Shown in pieces: positions 22,886 through 33,011 of a stretch of DNA of 64,000 nt. Under the pieces are notes generated by a model. The model did no database searches. It worked only from the letters and a program-made list of their open reading frames with translations, and was not told the origin of the DNA. Where the stretch lies: NCBI RefSeq assembly GCF_038396675.1, contig NC_088927.1, positions 34,165,001 through 34,229,000 on the forward strand, written 5' to 3'. The translations under genes were made by a program, and so were the position numbers. Each line of letters starts with the position of its first letter. Within the stretch, counting starts at the first letter, position 1. The DNA is from Hydra vulgaris. Lineage: Eukaryota; Cnidaria; Hydrozoa; Anthoathecata; Hydridae.

Positions 22886-23715
22886 TTTAAGTTTTTGTAA
22901 ATTCAATTCAGTTACAAATTTAGAGAGATTTTTGAAATTGAAGAAAACATGCACTTTGTGAACTTTTGCACTTAAACTTCAACAGTGTGAGTGCAAAAGA
23001 ACAAATTTAATTAACACGACAGTGTGAAAACTTAAAAAACCTAAATGAAAAAAATGCAGTTAGTGTGAATAAATAGTAAAATAAATTATTTTTAACATAA
23101 TAAAAAAATCCAATTAGAGTGAAAAAATAATTAACAGATTAACCTAATTAATTTTAATTGATTATAGGGGAGATTTATTGTGTCCGGTGAAAACTAAAGA
23201 AAATCTTGTTTAAAAAGTCATAACTTTTTAATGGAGTAAGATTTTGAAAATCTAAAGCTATTTTTGGATAAAGTAGAAAATTTCCAATCAAATATCTTTC
23301 TTTGCTTTTGATGTGCCTTTTTAAATCGTTCATGCTAAGAACCTCTTTTCCAAAAAAAGTTCGATTATTAGCCTAAGATTTTGTTTGAACTTAAATATCT
23401 TATGAAAGCAATCATTTTAATAACTTTTTTTTGAAATTTTATAATTTTATAACACTTAAAAATTTTATAACACACTAAAAATTAAAAACTTTTTTAGAAT
23501 TTGTAAATGTCTTTATTTTTAGTGAAGATATTTAGTTTTCCCGATGTGTCCGCTTTTGCGCACTGTTCAGTTTGTGGTACTTTTACTCTATTTAAATTAA
23601 ATTTAAAAAAATTATTATTTTTTTACATTTTCTTTTAACTCTCGTGGAGTCGAAGAGTTTATCAAAATTTACATCTGTTCTATTATAAATAAACTATTCG
23701 TCATATAAAACGTTG
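22886..23715. other. AT-rich flank between pogo relic and GPCR gene
   Basis: Contains repeated agtgtgaR motifs (22985-23130) and, at 23166, taggggagatttattgtgtc, which resembles the ggggagagttgcc TIR of the intact pogo-like element at 33012 and may be the 5' terminus of the decayed one. No gene. The GPCR 3' UTR would lie at 23640-23715. Confidence 0.5.
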
Positions 23716-24606
23716 TTAAAGATCGAAGGAAATTGATGCTGGGTGTACGGTTGATTTTCTTATGCGTTCTTTTTTTGTTTTTAAATGACTAAACATTTTT
23801 TTAAGTTGATATCTCATTGGCGAAGAAAGAAATATGCATATTATTACATCTGTTAGAGTACCAAAATAAAAGAAAGTGTTAAAATAGATACTATAGGATC
23901 CGATACTTGGTTTTAGCTTAACTAAGCAACCGATGATTATACCTGGTAATATTGAAAAAAACGCATAGTTAACAATAATGCTGAAACCAAGCAAGCTTTT
24001 AAAAAAGCGTTCAAATTTCTTTGAGTTTTTTCCTTTGCCACTAAACGAAAATTTAGAAACTTCGCTAACTTTTCTGTTACCAAGTTGATAATATTTGTAA
24101 AATATATACATAAAAGTACTAAATATAGTGACCAGTATAATTCCATTTGAAACAGGAAATAAATATACGAAGCAAAAATAAGATAAAACCCTTAATAAAT
24201 CAAATATCATAAAACATGCTGTTAACATTATTGATAGTATAGTTATTAGGGTCAAAGCTGCTTTAACTCGGTTATATTTCCAAATTTGGTCGTAACGTAA
24301 GTTAAAATATATTTCAGAAAACTTACTAGCAGTCAATATATATATGAGGCAGTATTGTTCAAACGACAAACCAATATTTAGGTAGATGGTAATATATTTA
24401 AGTGCTTTTTGAGCATTCAAAGTTTCGCACAAAATTTCAGTTGCAAGACAAGCAATCATCTGTAGATCGGTTAATAAAATTCCCAACAAAATTAAAAATT
24501 CAATTTCATTTAATTTGTTTTTTACTTTATACAATACGTATATTCCAAATACTTGAATCGGCATCACTCCATACCCTATTCCAACAAATAAGTAGTTTGT
24601 AAACAT
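23716..24606 (-). CDS. Rhodopsin-like (class A) seven-transmembrane receptor, divergent orphan
   Basis: A single uninterrupted frame of 296 residues with seven hydrophobic segments: roughly 5-27, 35-58, 68-92, 114-136, 141-171, 203-228 and 240-260. It would sit in the plasma membrane and signal through G proteins; the ligand is unknown. At the end of TM3 the sequence SKFSEIYFNLRY aligns with the usual DRYxxIxxPLRY, so DRY is replaced by SKF (94-96). In TM7 the NPxxY site reads DVIIC (253-257). A basic amphipathic stretch SSPMRYQLKKMFSHL follows, as in helix 8. The third cytoplasmic loop (about 172-202) is Lys/Ser-rich. The N-terminus is only a few residues, with no signal peptide. Family and topology are secure from the pattern; the exact subfamily is not. 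Lineage-expanded intronless receptors of this kind are common in cnidarians. I used the first ATG, which leaves a very short extracellular end. Confidence 0.8.
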   Translation of the reverse strand: MFTNYLFVGIGYGVMPIQVFGIYVLYKVKNKLNEIEFLILLGILLTDLQMIACLATEILCETLNAQKALKYITIYLNIGLSFEQYCLIYILTASKFSEIYFNLRYDQIWKYNRVKAALTLITILSIMLTACFMIFDLLRVLSYFCFVYLFPVSNGIILVTIFSTFMYIFYKYYQLGNRKVSEVSKFSFSGKGKNSKKFERFFKSLLGFSIIVNYAFFSILPGIIIGCLVKLKPSIGSYSIYFNTFFYFGTLTDVIICIFLSSPMRYQLKKMFSHLKTKKERIRKSTVHPASISFDL

Positions 24607-25129
24607 ATCTTTTTCTAAAAAAGAATGTTATTAGTGATTTTATACAATTTCTTTAATCTCATTGGTCATTAACCACACTCTTTAATGACATATACGAAAC
24701 ATAAAAAACTAAATATAACTTAAATAGCTAAATATAACATAAATGACTAAACATAACATTATATTATATATGTAATACAACATATATATCAAACAAATTT
24801 CTGTGTTAATAAGAAATCAATAAATTTTGTTTACAGCTTTGAAGGTGAAAAGATCGAGATATCGTTTTTATTAGAAAGAAATTGCTAAGTATTTGAAATA
24901 ACTATCAACTCAAATATAGTTTCAAAGTAAGTTGAGTAAAGTGCCCGATAAAATAAATCCGCTAATATTACAAGGAAACTGTCTAACTTCTTATTAATCC
25001 TGTTAAATGCGAGCTTTTTCGACTAATTTACTGGTAAATATATTGTTGTTTTCATTGTTGTCTGTTCTTAGAACAAACTATAGAGATATTGAATATTGTT
25101 GTATTTTAAATTAAATTATAATATAATAT
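24607..25129. other. Upstream flank of the GPCR gene, AT-rich
   Basis: Would contain the promoter and 5' UTR of the receptor gene. I cannot define a TATA box against such an AT-rich background. The aactaaatataacttaaata-like run at 24707-24765 is a short imperfect tandem repeat. Confidence 0.4.
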
Positions 25130-25272
25130 AATGTATGTATGCATGTATGTATGTATGTATGTATGTATGTATGTATGTATGTATGTATGTATGTATGTAT
25201 GTATGTATGTATGTATGTATGTATGTATGTATGTATGTATGTATGTATGTATGTATGTATGTATGTATGTGT
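25130..25272. repeat. (ATGT)n microsatellite, about 140 bp
   Basis: Nearly pure tetranucleotide repeat with one gcatg interruption at 25140. It generates spurious MYVC / HTYI reading frames. Confidence 0.98.
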
Positions 25273-25895
25273 TACATGTTCAGTTATCTCAAAGTATGCA
25301 CAGTGAATCAGCATTTGCTAGCTTTTTTTTTTTTCTGTTTCATTTACATATATGTAATTAAGCATAGTTACTCATTGATCATGTTGAACTTAAACGTGGG
25401 CTTGGTAATATTATGATTGTCTGTATTTGTTTTCTAAATCATTTGTATATAAATAAATAAATGCTTTGTAGGTTCAAGGTTTTAACTTGCTTTTTTTTAA
25501 AAAGAAAACAAAAAAGAATTTATCTCCAGCAACACTACAGTATTGCCAAATAATTTATGTTTTAATGACAAGAAATTAATCACAAGATGTTTATATTGGT
25601 ACACTATAAAGTAAAATATATTTTATTAATTTATCGAATTATAATAATATTTTTATATATTTTATTACAGATACAGTTTTTGGTTGAACAAAAGATGAAG
25701 GCAAATGAAAAATTTTAGTTGGAATTTTCTATTGGCTCTTATCACTACTAAATGATAACGAAAAGCTTTTCACCATTCTAAAATTATGGTATGTTGAATA
25801 AACTTTTTTATTGTAAAATATTATTAGTTGTCGACTTACATTAATATTTTTGTAAACTTTATTACAGTTACAGTTATGGTCAAATAAAAGTAAAA
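25273..25895. other. AT-rich DNA without recognisable genes
   Basis: Two related segments (ttttattacagatacagttttt at about 25660 and tttattacagttacagttatgg at about 25858) are the only repeat seen; both look like splice-acceptor-like tracts but no exon follows. Confidence 0.5.
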
Positions 25896-26258
25896 CCTAA
25901 GTATTCCAACTAAGTTCTGACTAAAACTTAAAAATACGAACGAATAAAAACCTAAGTATTCCTACTAAGTTCTGACTAAAACTCGCTAATACGGCTGAAT
26001 AAAAACCTAAGTATTCCTACTAAGTTCTGACTAAAACTTGCAAATACGGCTGAATAAAAACCTAAGTATTCCTACTAAGTTCTGACTAAAACTTGCAAAT
26101 ACGAACAAATAAAAACCTAAGTATTCCTACTAAGTTCTGACTAAAACTTGCAAATACGAACAAATAAAAACCTAAGTATTCCTACTAAGTTCTGACTAAA
26201 ACTTGGAAATACGAACAAATAAAAACCTAAGTGTTCCTACTAAGTTCTAGTAAAACTG
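25896..26258. repeat. 55-bp tandem repeat, about 6.6 copies
   Basis: Unit cctaagtattcctactaagt + tctgactaaaacttgcaaat + acgaacaaataaaaa. Each unit holds an imperfect inverted pair (cctaagta / tactaag). Copies differ mainly at cggctg versus cgaaca. Just after the array a related inverted motif (gaacttagtaagtattacta) occurs at about 26296, suggesting that the array is part of a foldback-type structure. Confidence 0.9.
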
Positions 26259-26937
26259 CTTATGCTACTAAGCTCCATGCGAGTACTCGTCACGAACTTA
26301 GTAAGTATTACTAATACGACCTACTAAATACTTAATAGGATAAGTCGTGATGGGGTAAATAAGTTCAATACAATTGGATAGGAATAAAACAAAAAAACAT
26401 AAGTTAGTTTTGTATTTAAGATCACGTATAAAAAATCATCGTTTTATATAATCGTGTTTTAAACTAAATTATTCCGTATGTTTATCACGACTTACAGAGT
26501 AAATTTTACACAATTGTCATCTTATTATTAACAGCTTAAGCTGCAGGATCTAGTATCATTCTACTTTTGGTAGTTTGATTGAAGTTTACAGCTAGTTTGG
26601 CTTGTTGCGAATATTTTAACCTATTAGTTATCAAAAACGTGTTTTTGAGAGGTTTTAGTAGTAAGCGTTTAAAATCGTTTGCAAACAATCGATTTAAAAA
26701 GAAAAAGATTAAATTCTCTTAGACTTTAGTCAACCAAAAAACTTGTGCTTTTTCGTGTCTTTTAGATTGCAAATAGAATACAAAAAAGGAATTTAAACTT
26801 AAGTCATTTATTTAACATACAAAGTCAAATAAACACCAGTTAGAATAAATGTTCATATTTATTGTTTTTACTACCTACTTACCACTTTCATTTTTCTGTA
26901 AATTCTAATTATATATATAGATAAATTATATGATATA
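26259..26937. other. AT-rich DNA without recognisable genes
   Basis: Begins with the inverted array motif noted above; nothing else was recognised. Confidence 0.5.
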
Positions 26938-27125
26938 CTCTCGTCTAGTAAGCAACCGGGCTTGATATTTGATCGTGGTCGGGGCCGGGTTTAATAAAAT
27001 ATAGCCAGAATTTGTTAGCGGGGCTGCATAAACATTTATACATCCTAAAGTATATATTTTTAAATCAAAACTTATGTTATATTTTGTATATATATATGCA
27101 TATATAAACATTATAAAATCAACAT

Positions 27126-27183
27126 GATCATCAAAATCATCTCACCAACATCATTATCATCATCATCATTATCATCATCATCG
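27126..27183. repeat. (ATC)n-rich microsatellite
   Basis: atcatcatcatcattatcat-type imperfect trinucleotide repeat. Confidence 0.9.
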
Positions 27184-27469
27184 TCTGATCATCTTCTCGG
27201 CCAATACTACACCATATAAATACTAAAGTTTATATAAATATGAAAGAATATTGTATGCCAGCATCTAAATAAATAGCAAACATATATGTTTCTATCCATA
27301 TTGTGTATGCATAAAGCGCATTTTGGAAGCTTTTATTCCTATTCTTCAATTTTAAGTCAAACCTTATTCTACTCCACATTTTCACCATCTTGAGCAGTTG
27401 CTTTATTAAACATTAATCATTTTTTCCATCCTTTTTTACAAGAACATCTCTCTTAAGAACAAATGTCCT

Positions 27470-28450
27470 TTTATTATTCCAAGAAGCCGATGTAAAAAGG
27501 TCCGATGTTAAGTTCTGTTATACTCAGTTTACTAAATCTTGTATCTTATATCAGATGTTAGGTTCAAAAGACTTTTGGCCAGTCTTCAACAATGTCATTA
27601 ACTAAAGTAAGCCCAACATTTAATCTCTAATTCATGGGTCTAGTTTTTTTAGTTCTCCCCAGAATAAAGCAGAGTTATTTGCAAAGAAATCTTACTCTAA
27701 TTTGACTTTTAAATCTAATGGCCATACTCTTTCTGCCAGTTAACCGATTGTTAAACATCCAAATCACTCTGGCTTCCGATTCTAAATTTAATTTTCAACT
27801 AAACACTTCTACAGTTTGTGCTTCAGACAAGATTTCCATCTACTTCCAATAGTGTTCTCTAGAACTCTCTTCAACTTTTTATAAATTTTTAAATATTGCT
27901 AAATAAGGGGTTCCAATTTTTTAAAACTCTGGAAAACACCTTGACCTCTCTAACTATCCTACGATTAGTCTTCACTCTGTTAATAGTTTCTTTATATAAA
28001 GGTTTTGAGAATATAAAATTATTTCTTTCTAACTGCAGTATTAAAGTTATTCTTGAAGGCCTTCACTCTTCTTTATTTCAAGTAACTTTAAGGGTACCAC
28101 AAAGTTATATTTTTGCTTCTGTATTGTTTCTAATCTACAAATTCAACCTTCATGAACATTTTACATCTAAAGTGACTCTATTTGCTGATAACTCAACTTT
28201 ATACTCTGGCTTTGACATAAAAGCTTCACTTTTTGATTGCTTAGAACAAGCAGCCAATTTTTAATCTGACCTCTCTTTTGTAACAGCCTAAGGCTTGCAA
28301 CGGCTTATGGATTTAAATTCTAGACTTAAAACCCACAATTTTTGTTAGATAACAAAACTCATTTATTTACTGCAAAAAATATTGACATAATGTTGACATT
28401 TCCATATTGATGAAGAACCCTCTTACTCTCAGATTAAGTCTAAGAGCACA
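27470..28450 (+). pseudogene. LINE ORF2 fragment (reverse transcriptase), decayed
   Basis: The frame 27990-28260 reads NCSIKVILEGLHSSLFQVTL, VPQSYIFASVLFLIYKFN and SKVTLFADNSTLYSGFD, i.e. the RT palm with FADN in place of FADD. It parallels the better copy at 37094-38158 (VPQGSIFYPITFLIYINN, SKVALFADDTTIYSCCD), so it is the same LINE family in opposite orientation. Upstream sequence to about 27470 is recognisable in broken frames only. Multiple stops. Confidence 0.7.
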
Positions 28451-28996
28451 TTGTAAATGTAATTAGACCTGCTTTATCTGCCAAACTCGAGCCACTCTCC
28501 CACTGTTGTAAGTATACATTAATTTCTACAAATACCATCGTGTTCAATGCTCAAACAAGCTATTATCTCTATTGCGATAAACCAAAACTCATTCTTGCTT
28601 GGCTTTTTATTTAAAAATTGCATCCTTTTGCTGTATCTGTCCCTTCATGCTATAAAAACTTTTATTAAACTAGTTTTTTTCTTGCACATCAAAAAAACTT
28701 TAAAACTCTTACCCATCTTCATGTTTTTAACCTATCCTCTATTTTAAAATAACTCATAACTTAATAGCGGTTGCTTGGAAGTAAATTAGAGTTTAAAATT
28801 ATATAAATATATACCAGTGTTTAATAAATAGTAAATGTAAGCATAAAATTATAATATATAAAGTATTGTAAATTTTTTTCTAGCCCCGGCTATCAACCCC
28901 TGCTAAATCTTATAGTTTTGCTGGGGCCGGGGCCGGGTTCGAAAAAAGTCTCATTTTTAGCCGGGGACGGGGCCCCGGTCACTTACTACTCTCCTC

Positions 28997-30382
28997 CCCT
29001 ATCCTACACACGTAAGCTGTATACGTCCAAAAGCAAGTTTCTCAAGACATAAAGCTTTGTAAAAAAAATTCAAACTATCAGAATGACGCATGAGTATTCA
29101 TAATTAATTATTAGTCCGTATGGACGTCTTAAAAGCGTCTAAGGGACTAATAATTAATTAAAAACTAATAATTATCTTTTGTCATCATAAAGAAAAATAA
29201 GTTTCAAAAATGCCTATAAATCATAGTGAGTCTTTAATTAATGTATCTTATTTTCCCTTACATAGTTAAATTTCATAGTGTAATATTCCGTAAGGGAATG
29301 CCAACCATGTGAACCTAAAAATAACTAGACTAAGGAATGCTATAAATATTACCGTTCTCTCCTTTTATATTTTAACCAATAAGGTTCTTGTAAGATTTCT
29401 TTTGATACCAACATGCTATATGCCACTTTATTTAGGCAATGGGTCCCATTTTTGTGAAATAATATTATCTTTCTTTATATTTGTAAGAGCTTTATTTATT
29501 TTTTTATGAAATTTTATGCTATAAGACAAATTAAGTTTAAAAAGTTCAATTGTGTAAAGCGTATAATAGGTTACGGAGCGAACTTTGAAGGTTGTTTCGT
29601 TTTTTTAGTCAAAATATTTCAGCCAATAACGTAATCTTATTTTATAAGATTTTTAAAAACCATTTACAGTTTAAGCAAAGAAATGGATTTAAAATGTAAA
29701 CAAACATTTAAATAGGTAGTCATTCTTAATTAATTAAATAATGTAGGAGTAAGTCCTAGTAATGTAGTGGTAAAACTGAATGGTAATGATGTAGAAGTTA
29801 AACTCTTTCTGTAAGTAAGAGGTGAATACGTCAAACATACTATCATGTTGCTTAAAGTACCAAGTTTAATTTGTTTATCCACAGTTCATCAAGGTTTGTA
29901 CTTTGGAACTATAGGATTAAAAGAAAAATGTAATATAACTTACATAAAATGAAAATTAAGTTCTAAAAAATGAGTGACTTTTTTTTATTGAAGCAGTCCT
30001 TTAGGTCTCGAGGAAAATTGAATAAGTTTTGAGAAAAAGATTCAAACAAACACGTTTAACGTCATTGCGAATAATAAAAAATTATAAAAATAATATAAAT
30101 CAATATTTTATTAAACCTTAAACAAAAAAAATTATTTGTATTTCCAATTTTTTTAAGCAGGTGCTGAACATAAAGTTTTTTGTGATAATTTGATTAGTAA
30201 TTTAAATTGTTATTAAATATGATTATTTAATTACAATTTTTATTTTTTAAGAAACAATGTGTAACGATAAAACCGCCCGAAAAGAACAATACGTTAACTA
30301 CAATAACACTTGTTTGCAATTTTCTTGCCTCGTAAAAAAAATAGTAAAATCGTAAAAAAAAATGCCTATTTTCAAGTAGCTC
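28997..30382. other. AT-rich DNA; short palindrome at 29101-29160
   Basis: Palindrome with arms taattaattattagtcc / ggactaataattaatta and an inner acgtctt...agcgtct loop. The short plus-strand frame at 29309-29509 is hydrophobic but shows no family motif. Otherwise no feature. Confidence 0.55.
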
Positions 30383-30524
30383 CTTGATAATTTTGTTTTA
30401 ACGTTTTGTTTTTTAAGCAAAAAGTTAAAACAAAGTTATCAAGTATATATCAAAATTATCAAGTATGAAAATTTTGTTTTAACGTTTTGTTTTTTAAACA
30501 AAAAGTTAAAACAAAACTATCAAG
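30383..30524. repeat. Tandemly arranged hairpins
   Basis: cttgataattttgttttaac (30383-30402) pairs with gttaaaacaaagttatcaag (30424-30443). The same hairpin is repeated about 81 bp downstream, with right arm gttaaaacaaaactatcaag ending at 30524. Two copies of one stem-loop in direct order. Confidence 0.85.
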
Positions 30525-30863
30525 TAAATACAAATATAAATTAATAAAAAATATCAAGTAAATATAAATATAAATTTAATTAAAAAAATAAAATTTAAGT
30601 TTTTTATTTCAATTTTTTTAACTTCAACAAATTTTTTACATACCGTTATATACATTAAATGAATAATTTTTTTTATGCATAAAAGTAGTTTATCAAATTA
30701 TATAAAGAGTTAAATATATACATTAGGGTCTATCACTTGAAACAAAAATGCACGAAGAAACTTCTAGCATCAATATTATAGTAGCAATATACCAATATAT
30801 ATAAAAAATTAAAAAAAAAATTGAAAACTTTTCTTTTACCTACGGGGAGCTCGTTGGAAGATG

Positions 30864-30930
30864 ACACTAAAATTCACTAAAATATGATAAAAAAATCATA
30901 TCTCAGTGAATTTTAGTCTAACTTTAGTGT
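30864..30930. repeat. Hairpin with 22-bp inner arms
   Basis: ctaaaattcactaaaatatg.. pairs with ..catatctcagtgaattttag, separated by six bases. Outer acactaaa / tttagtgt extend it. Probably a mini foldback element. Confidence 0.8.
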
Positions 30931-31469
30931 TGTTTGTGTCTAACAAATAATTCTTTAAAAATGATAAAATGATTGGCGTTGAAAAATTGAGATCATATCA
31001 GGGCTGGCGACGCCGGGGAGCCTATAGGTCACGGGCCTGACCCCTCCCATCCTTTTTATAGCGCTTTTTTTCAGGAAAACTTTTTTTCAATTTTTCAAAA
31101 AAAAAATTTGAAATTTTTAGATATTGACCTTATTTTTAGAAATTATTAATTTTGCCTTCCGCGTAGTCAACCTTGTAAGTTTAGAAATCTAATAAATGAT
31201 AATAAATCAGTTTAGTCAATAGTTTAGCAAAGCTCTTAAAAGATGTTTGTGACTTTTAAACTTTGAACAGGTATTTTCTATGTTTATTGTATTTTACAGA
31301 AGTTACAAAAATTGAATATTTTTGTCTATGTTTATTACATTAGTTGTGAACTTTGCGTACAATATACATGTATAAATAAAGCACACTTCTGTACTAATGT
31401 ACTTTTATATATAAACTCTGGAATGAATACAATACATCGCGTTCTTAAATAACTTAAATAAAATTAGAC
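30931..31469. other. AT-rich DNA with a TIR-like cagggctggcgacgccg
   Basis: At 31000 the sequence cagggctggcgacgccgggg looks like a transposon terminus, but no inverted partner was found. No gene. Confidence 0.4.
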
Positions 31470-32640
31470 TGGAATAAGTTTAGTGATATTTCTAGAGAAA
31501 AGACAGCCCAAAAAAATGTTTCTACCTGGGAAGTCAAATTAGATCAATTGCCTAACTTTACATCTTGCAAATGTAAAATTACTTTATGTAATAAAAAGTG
31601 GTCAAAATTAAAAAGTTTCTTAGATCTAGCACTATTCAATGTTCCTGTTTGAGGAGAAAAAAGATTCTAAAAATTGAACTTATTTGGTTAAAAGCTGAAT
31701 GAGAAAAAACCGGGTCCCTATCAAAAAATCAAATGACTTGTAATGATACTAAGGAAACAACTAGACAGGTTTCATTAGGAAAGAGGAATTTAAAAAGCAG
31801 CTGTTAAACTATTTAATTAGATGGTTCTTCGAGAAGTACATATATCTTTTAAAGTAATAGGAGGAAATTTGATAAACTCTGTAACTGATTCAGTGAAAAA
31901 TAGAGATTTGTTGACAAACCTTGAACTATTGTTGAGTTGAAAATTATTTTTTAGTCTATTTATATGTTAAATTGCAATGAGCTTTCTTTGAGGATTACTA
32001 TTGCCGCTCTGAATTGACCAACAAGTTCAAAAAATGGCTTCACTTGACCCATTTCCAATGGGTCAAGTGAAGACTTGATATTTTTTCTCTATATGAGTGA
32101 CCATGGTTTAACTGGTCATGAGCCAAAAAAGTTTTAATTAGTTTTAAAATGGGTAGTTCTTTATTTCTACACTTATTTTTCTCATTCTGAATCTTTTTTT
32201 TTTTTCCCTTATAGCTTAATTTTACTAATTAAACGAGGGTATTATTTATAATAATATTCATCCCCCCCCCCCCCCAAAAATAAAAAAATTAGTAATATCT
32301 CAAAAACATTTAAAAATAACTATGCAGGGTAAGAAAATATGTAGGGTATTATTAGCTCAGATAATTTAGGAGGCATCCATTAAGACCGTCAAAGAGATAC
32401 TAAAAGTTTGGAATGTGGAGACACTCAATTTATGTCTGGGTCAATCTGGGATCTATGGCCATACAGGAACTGATCCCCTAGGACAAAGAAGGTATATCAG
32501 AACTTGTATTTATTGTCAAATACCTGCACAAGATCTTGAAATTTCTTGGAATCACCTTTTAAAGCACCTTAATTTCCACTACACACACAGTTTTGTGAAA
32601 AAGCAGTAAACAAGGGGACACATGCATCTGCATCTGTTAA
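31470..32640 (+). pseudogene. Decayed coding-like sequence of unknown family
   Basis: Frames here have non-random composition: DWNKFSDISREKTAQKNVST, then LPNFTSCKCKITLCNKKW with a CxC...C pattern, then IELIWLKAE and, after stops, KTGSLSKNQMTCNDTKETTR. A second piece at 32412-32606 reads METLNLCLGQSGIYGHTGTD and TCIYCQIPAQDLEISWNHLL. This resembles poorly characterised cnidarian transposon-associated proteins, but I cannot name the family. A perfect 14-bp hairpin (cttcacttgaccca / tgggtcaagtgaag) lies at 32038-32072. Many stops. Confidence 0.35.
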
Positions 32641-33011
32641 TGACTAGTTGACGCTAGAATATTACTGCATATTGATGCTAGAAGTTTTTTCGTGAATTTT
32701 TGTTTTAACTGACGTACTCTTATATACATATATATCAAATTTAATCATTGGAGCAAGTAGAAGCCACATTTTTCTTATATTGCCGACCCCCTATTTAAAA
32801 AAATTGAACTTAACCGTAATACACAAATATATATAAAAGTAACAATTAGAAATGATATAGAAAATAGCTGTTTTTAGATAACAGAACAAAGTTATCTAAA
32901 AACTTTTTGGAGTACTTATGATTAATTTTATTAAAATAAGTTTCAAAGATTTTTGGAGATAATCCCATTTTTGTTAAAAAATAAACACAAACAATGAAAA
33001 ATTTTTATGTA

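Larger units (their letters stand above)
26946..28988. mobile_element. hAT-like element carrying a LINE fragment
   Basis: The ends tagtaagcaaccgggc (26946) and, inverted, tagtaagtgaccgggg (28988) form a TIR followed on both sides by GC-rich subterminal sequence (tcggggccgggttt; agccggggacggggcc). Flanking octamers ctctcgtc (26938-26945) and ctctcctc (28989-28996) match at 7 of 8 positions, as for an aged hAT duplication. The inside is not hAT coding but a plus-strand LINE piece and an ATC-rich microsatellite (27126-27183). Confidence 0.65.

Noticed and set aside
23166-23600. Separate MITE starting with taggggagatttattgtgtc
   Set aside because: No inverted partner was found; more likely the 5' end of the decayed pogo-like element to its left.
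24402-24602. Plus-strand frame opposite the GPCR
   Set aside because: Antisense shadow of the receptor gene without its own features.
28997-29516. Small hydrophobic protein at 29309-29509
   Set aside because: No homologous motif, no conserved context; expected by chance in AT-rich DNA, where hydrophobic codons dominate.
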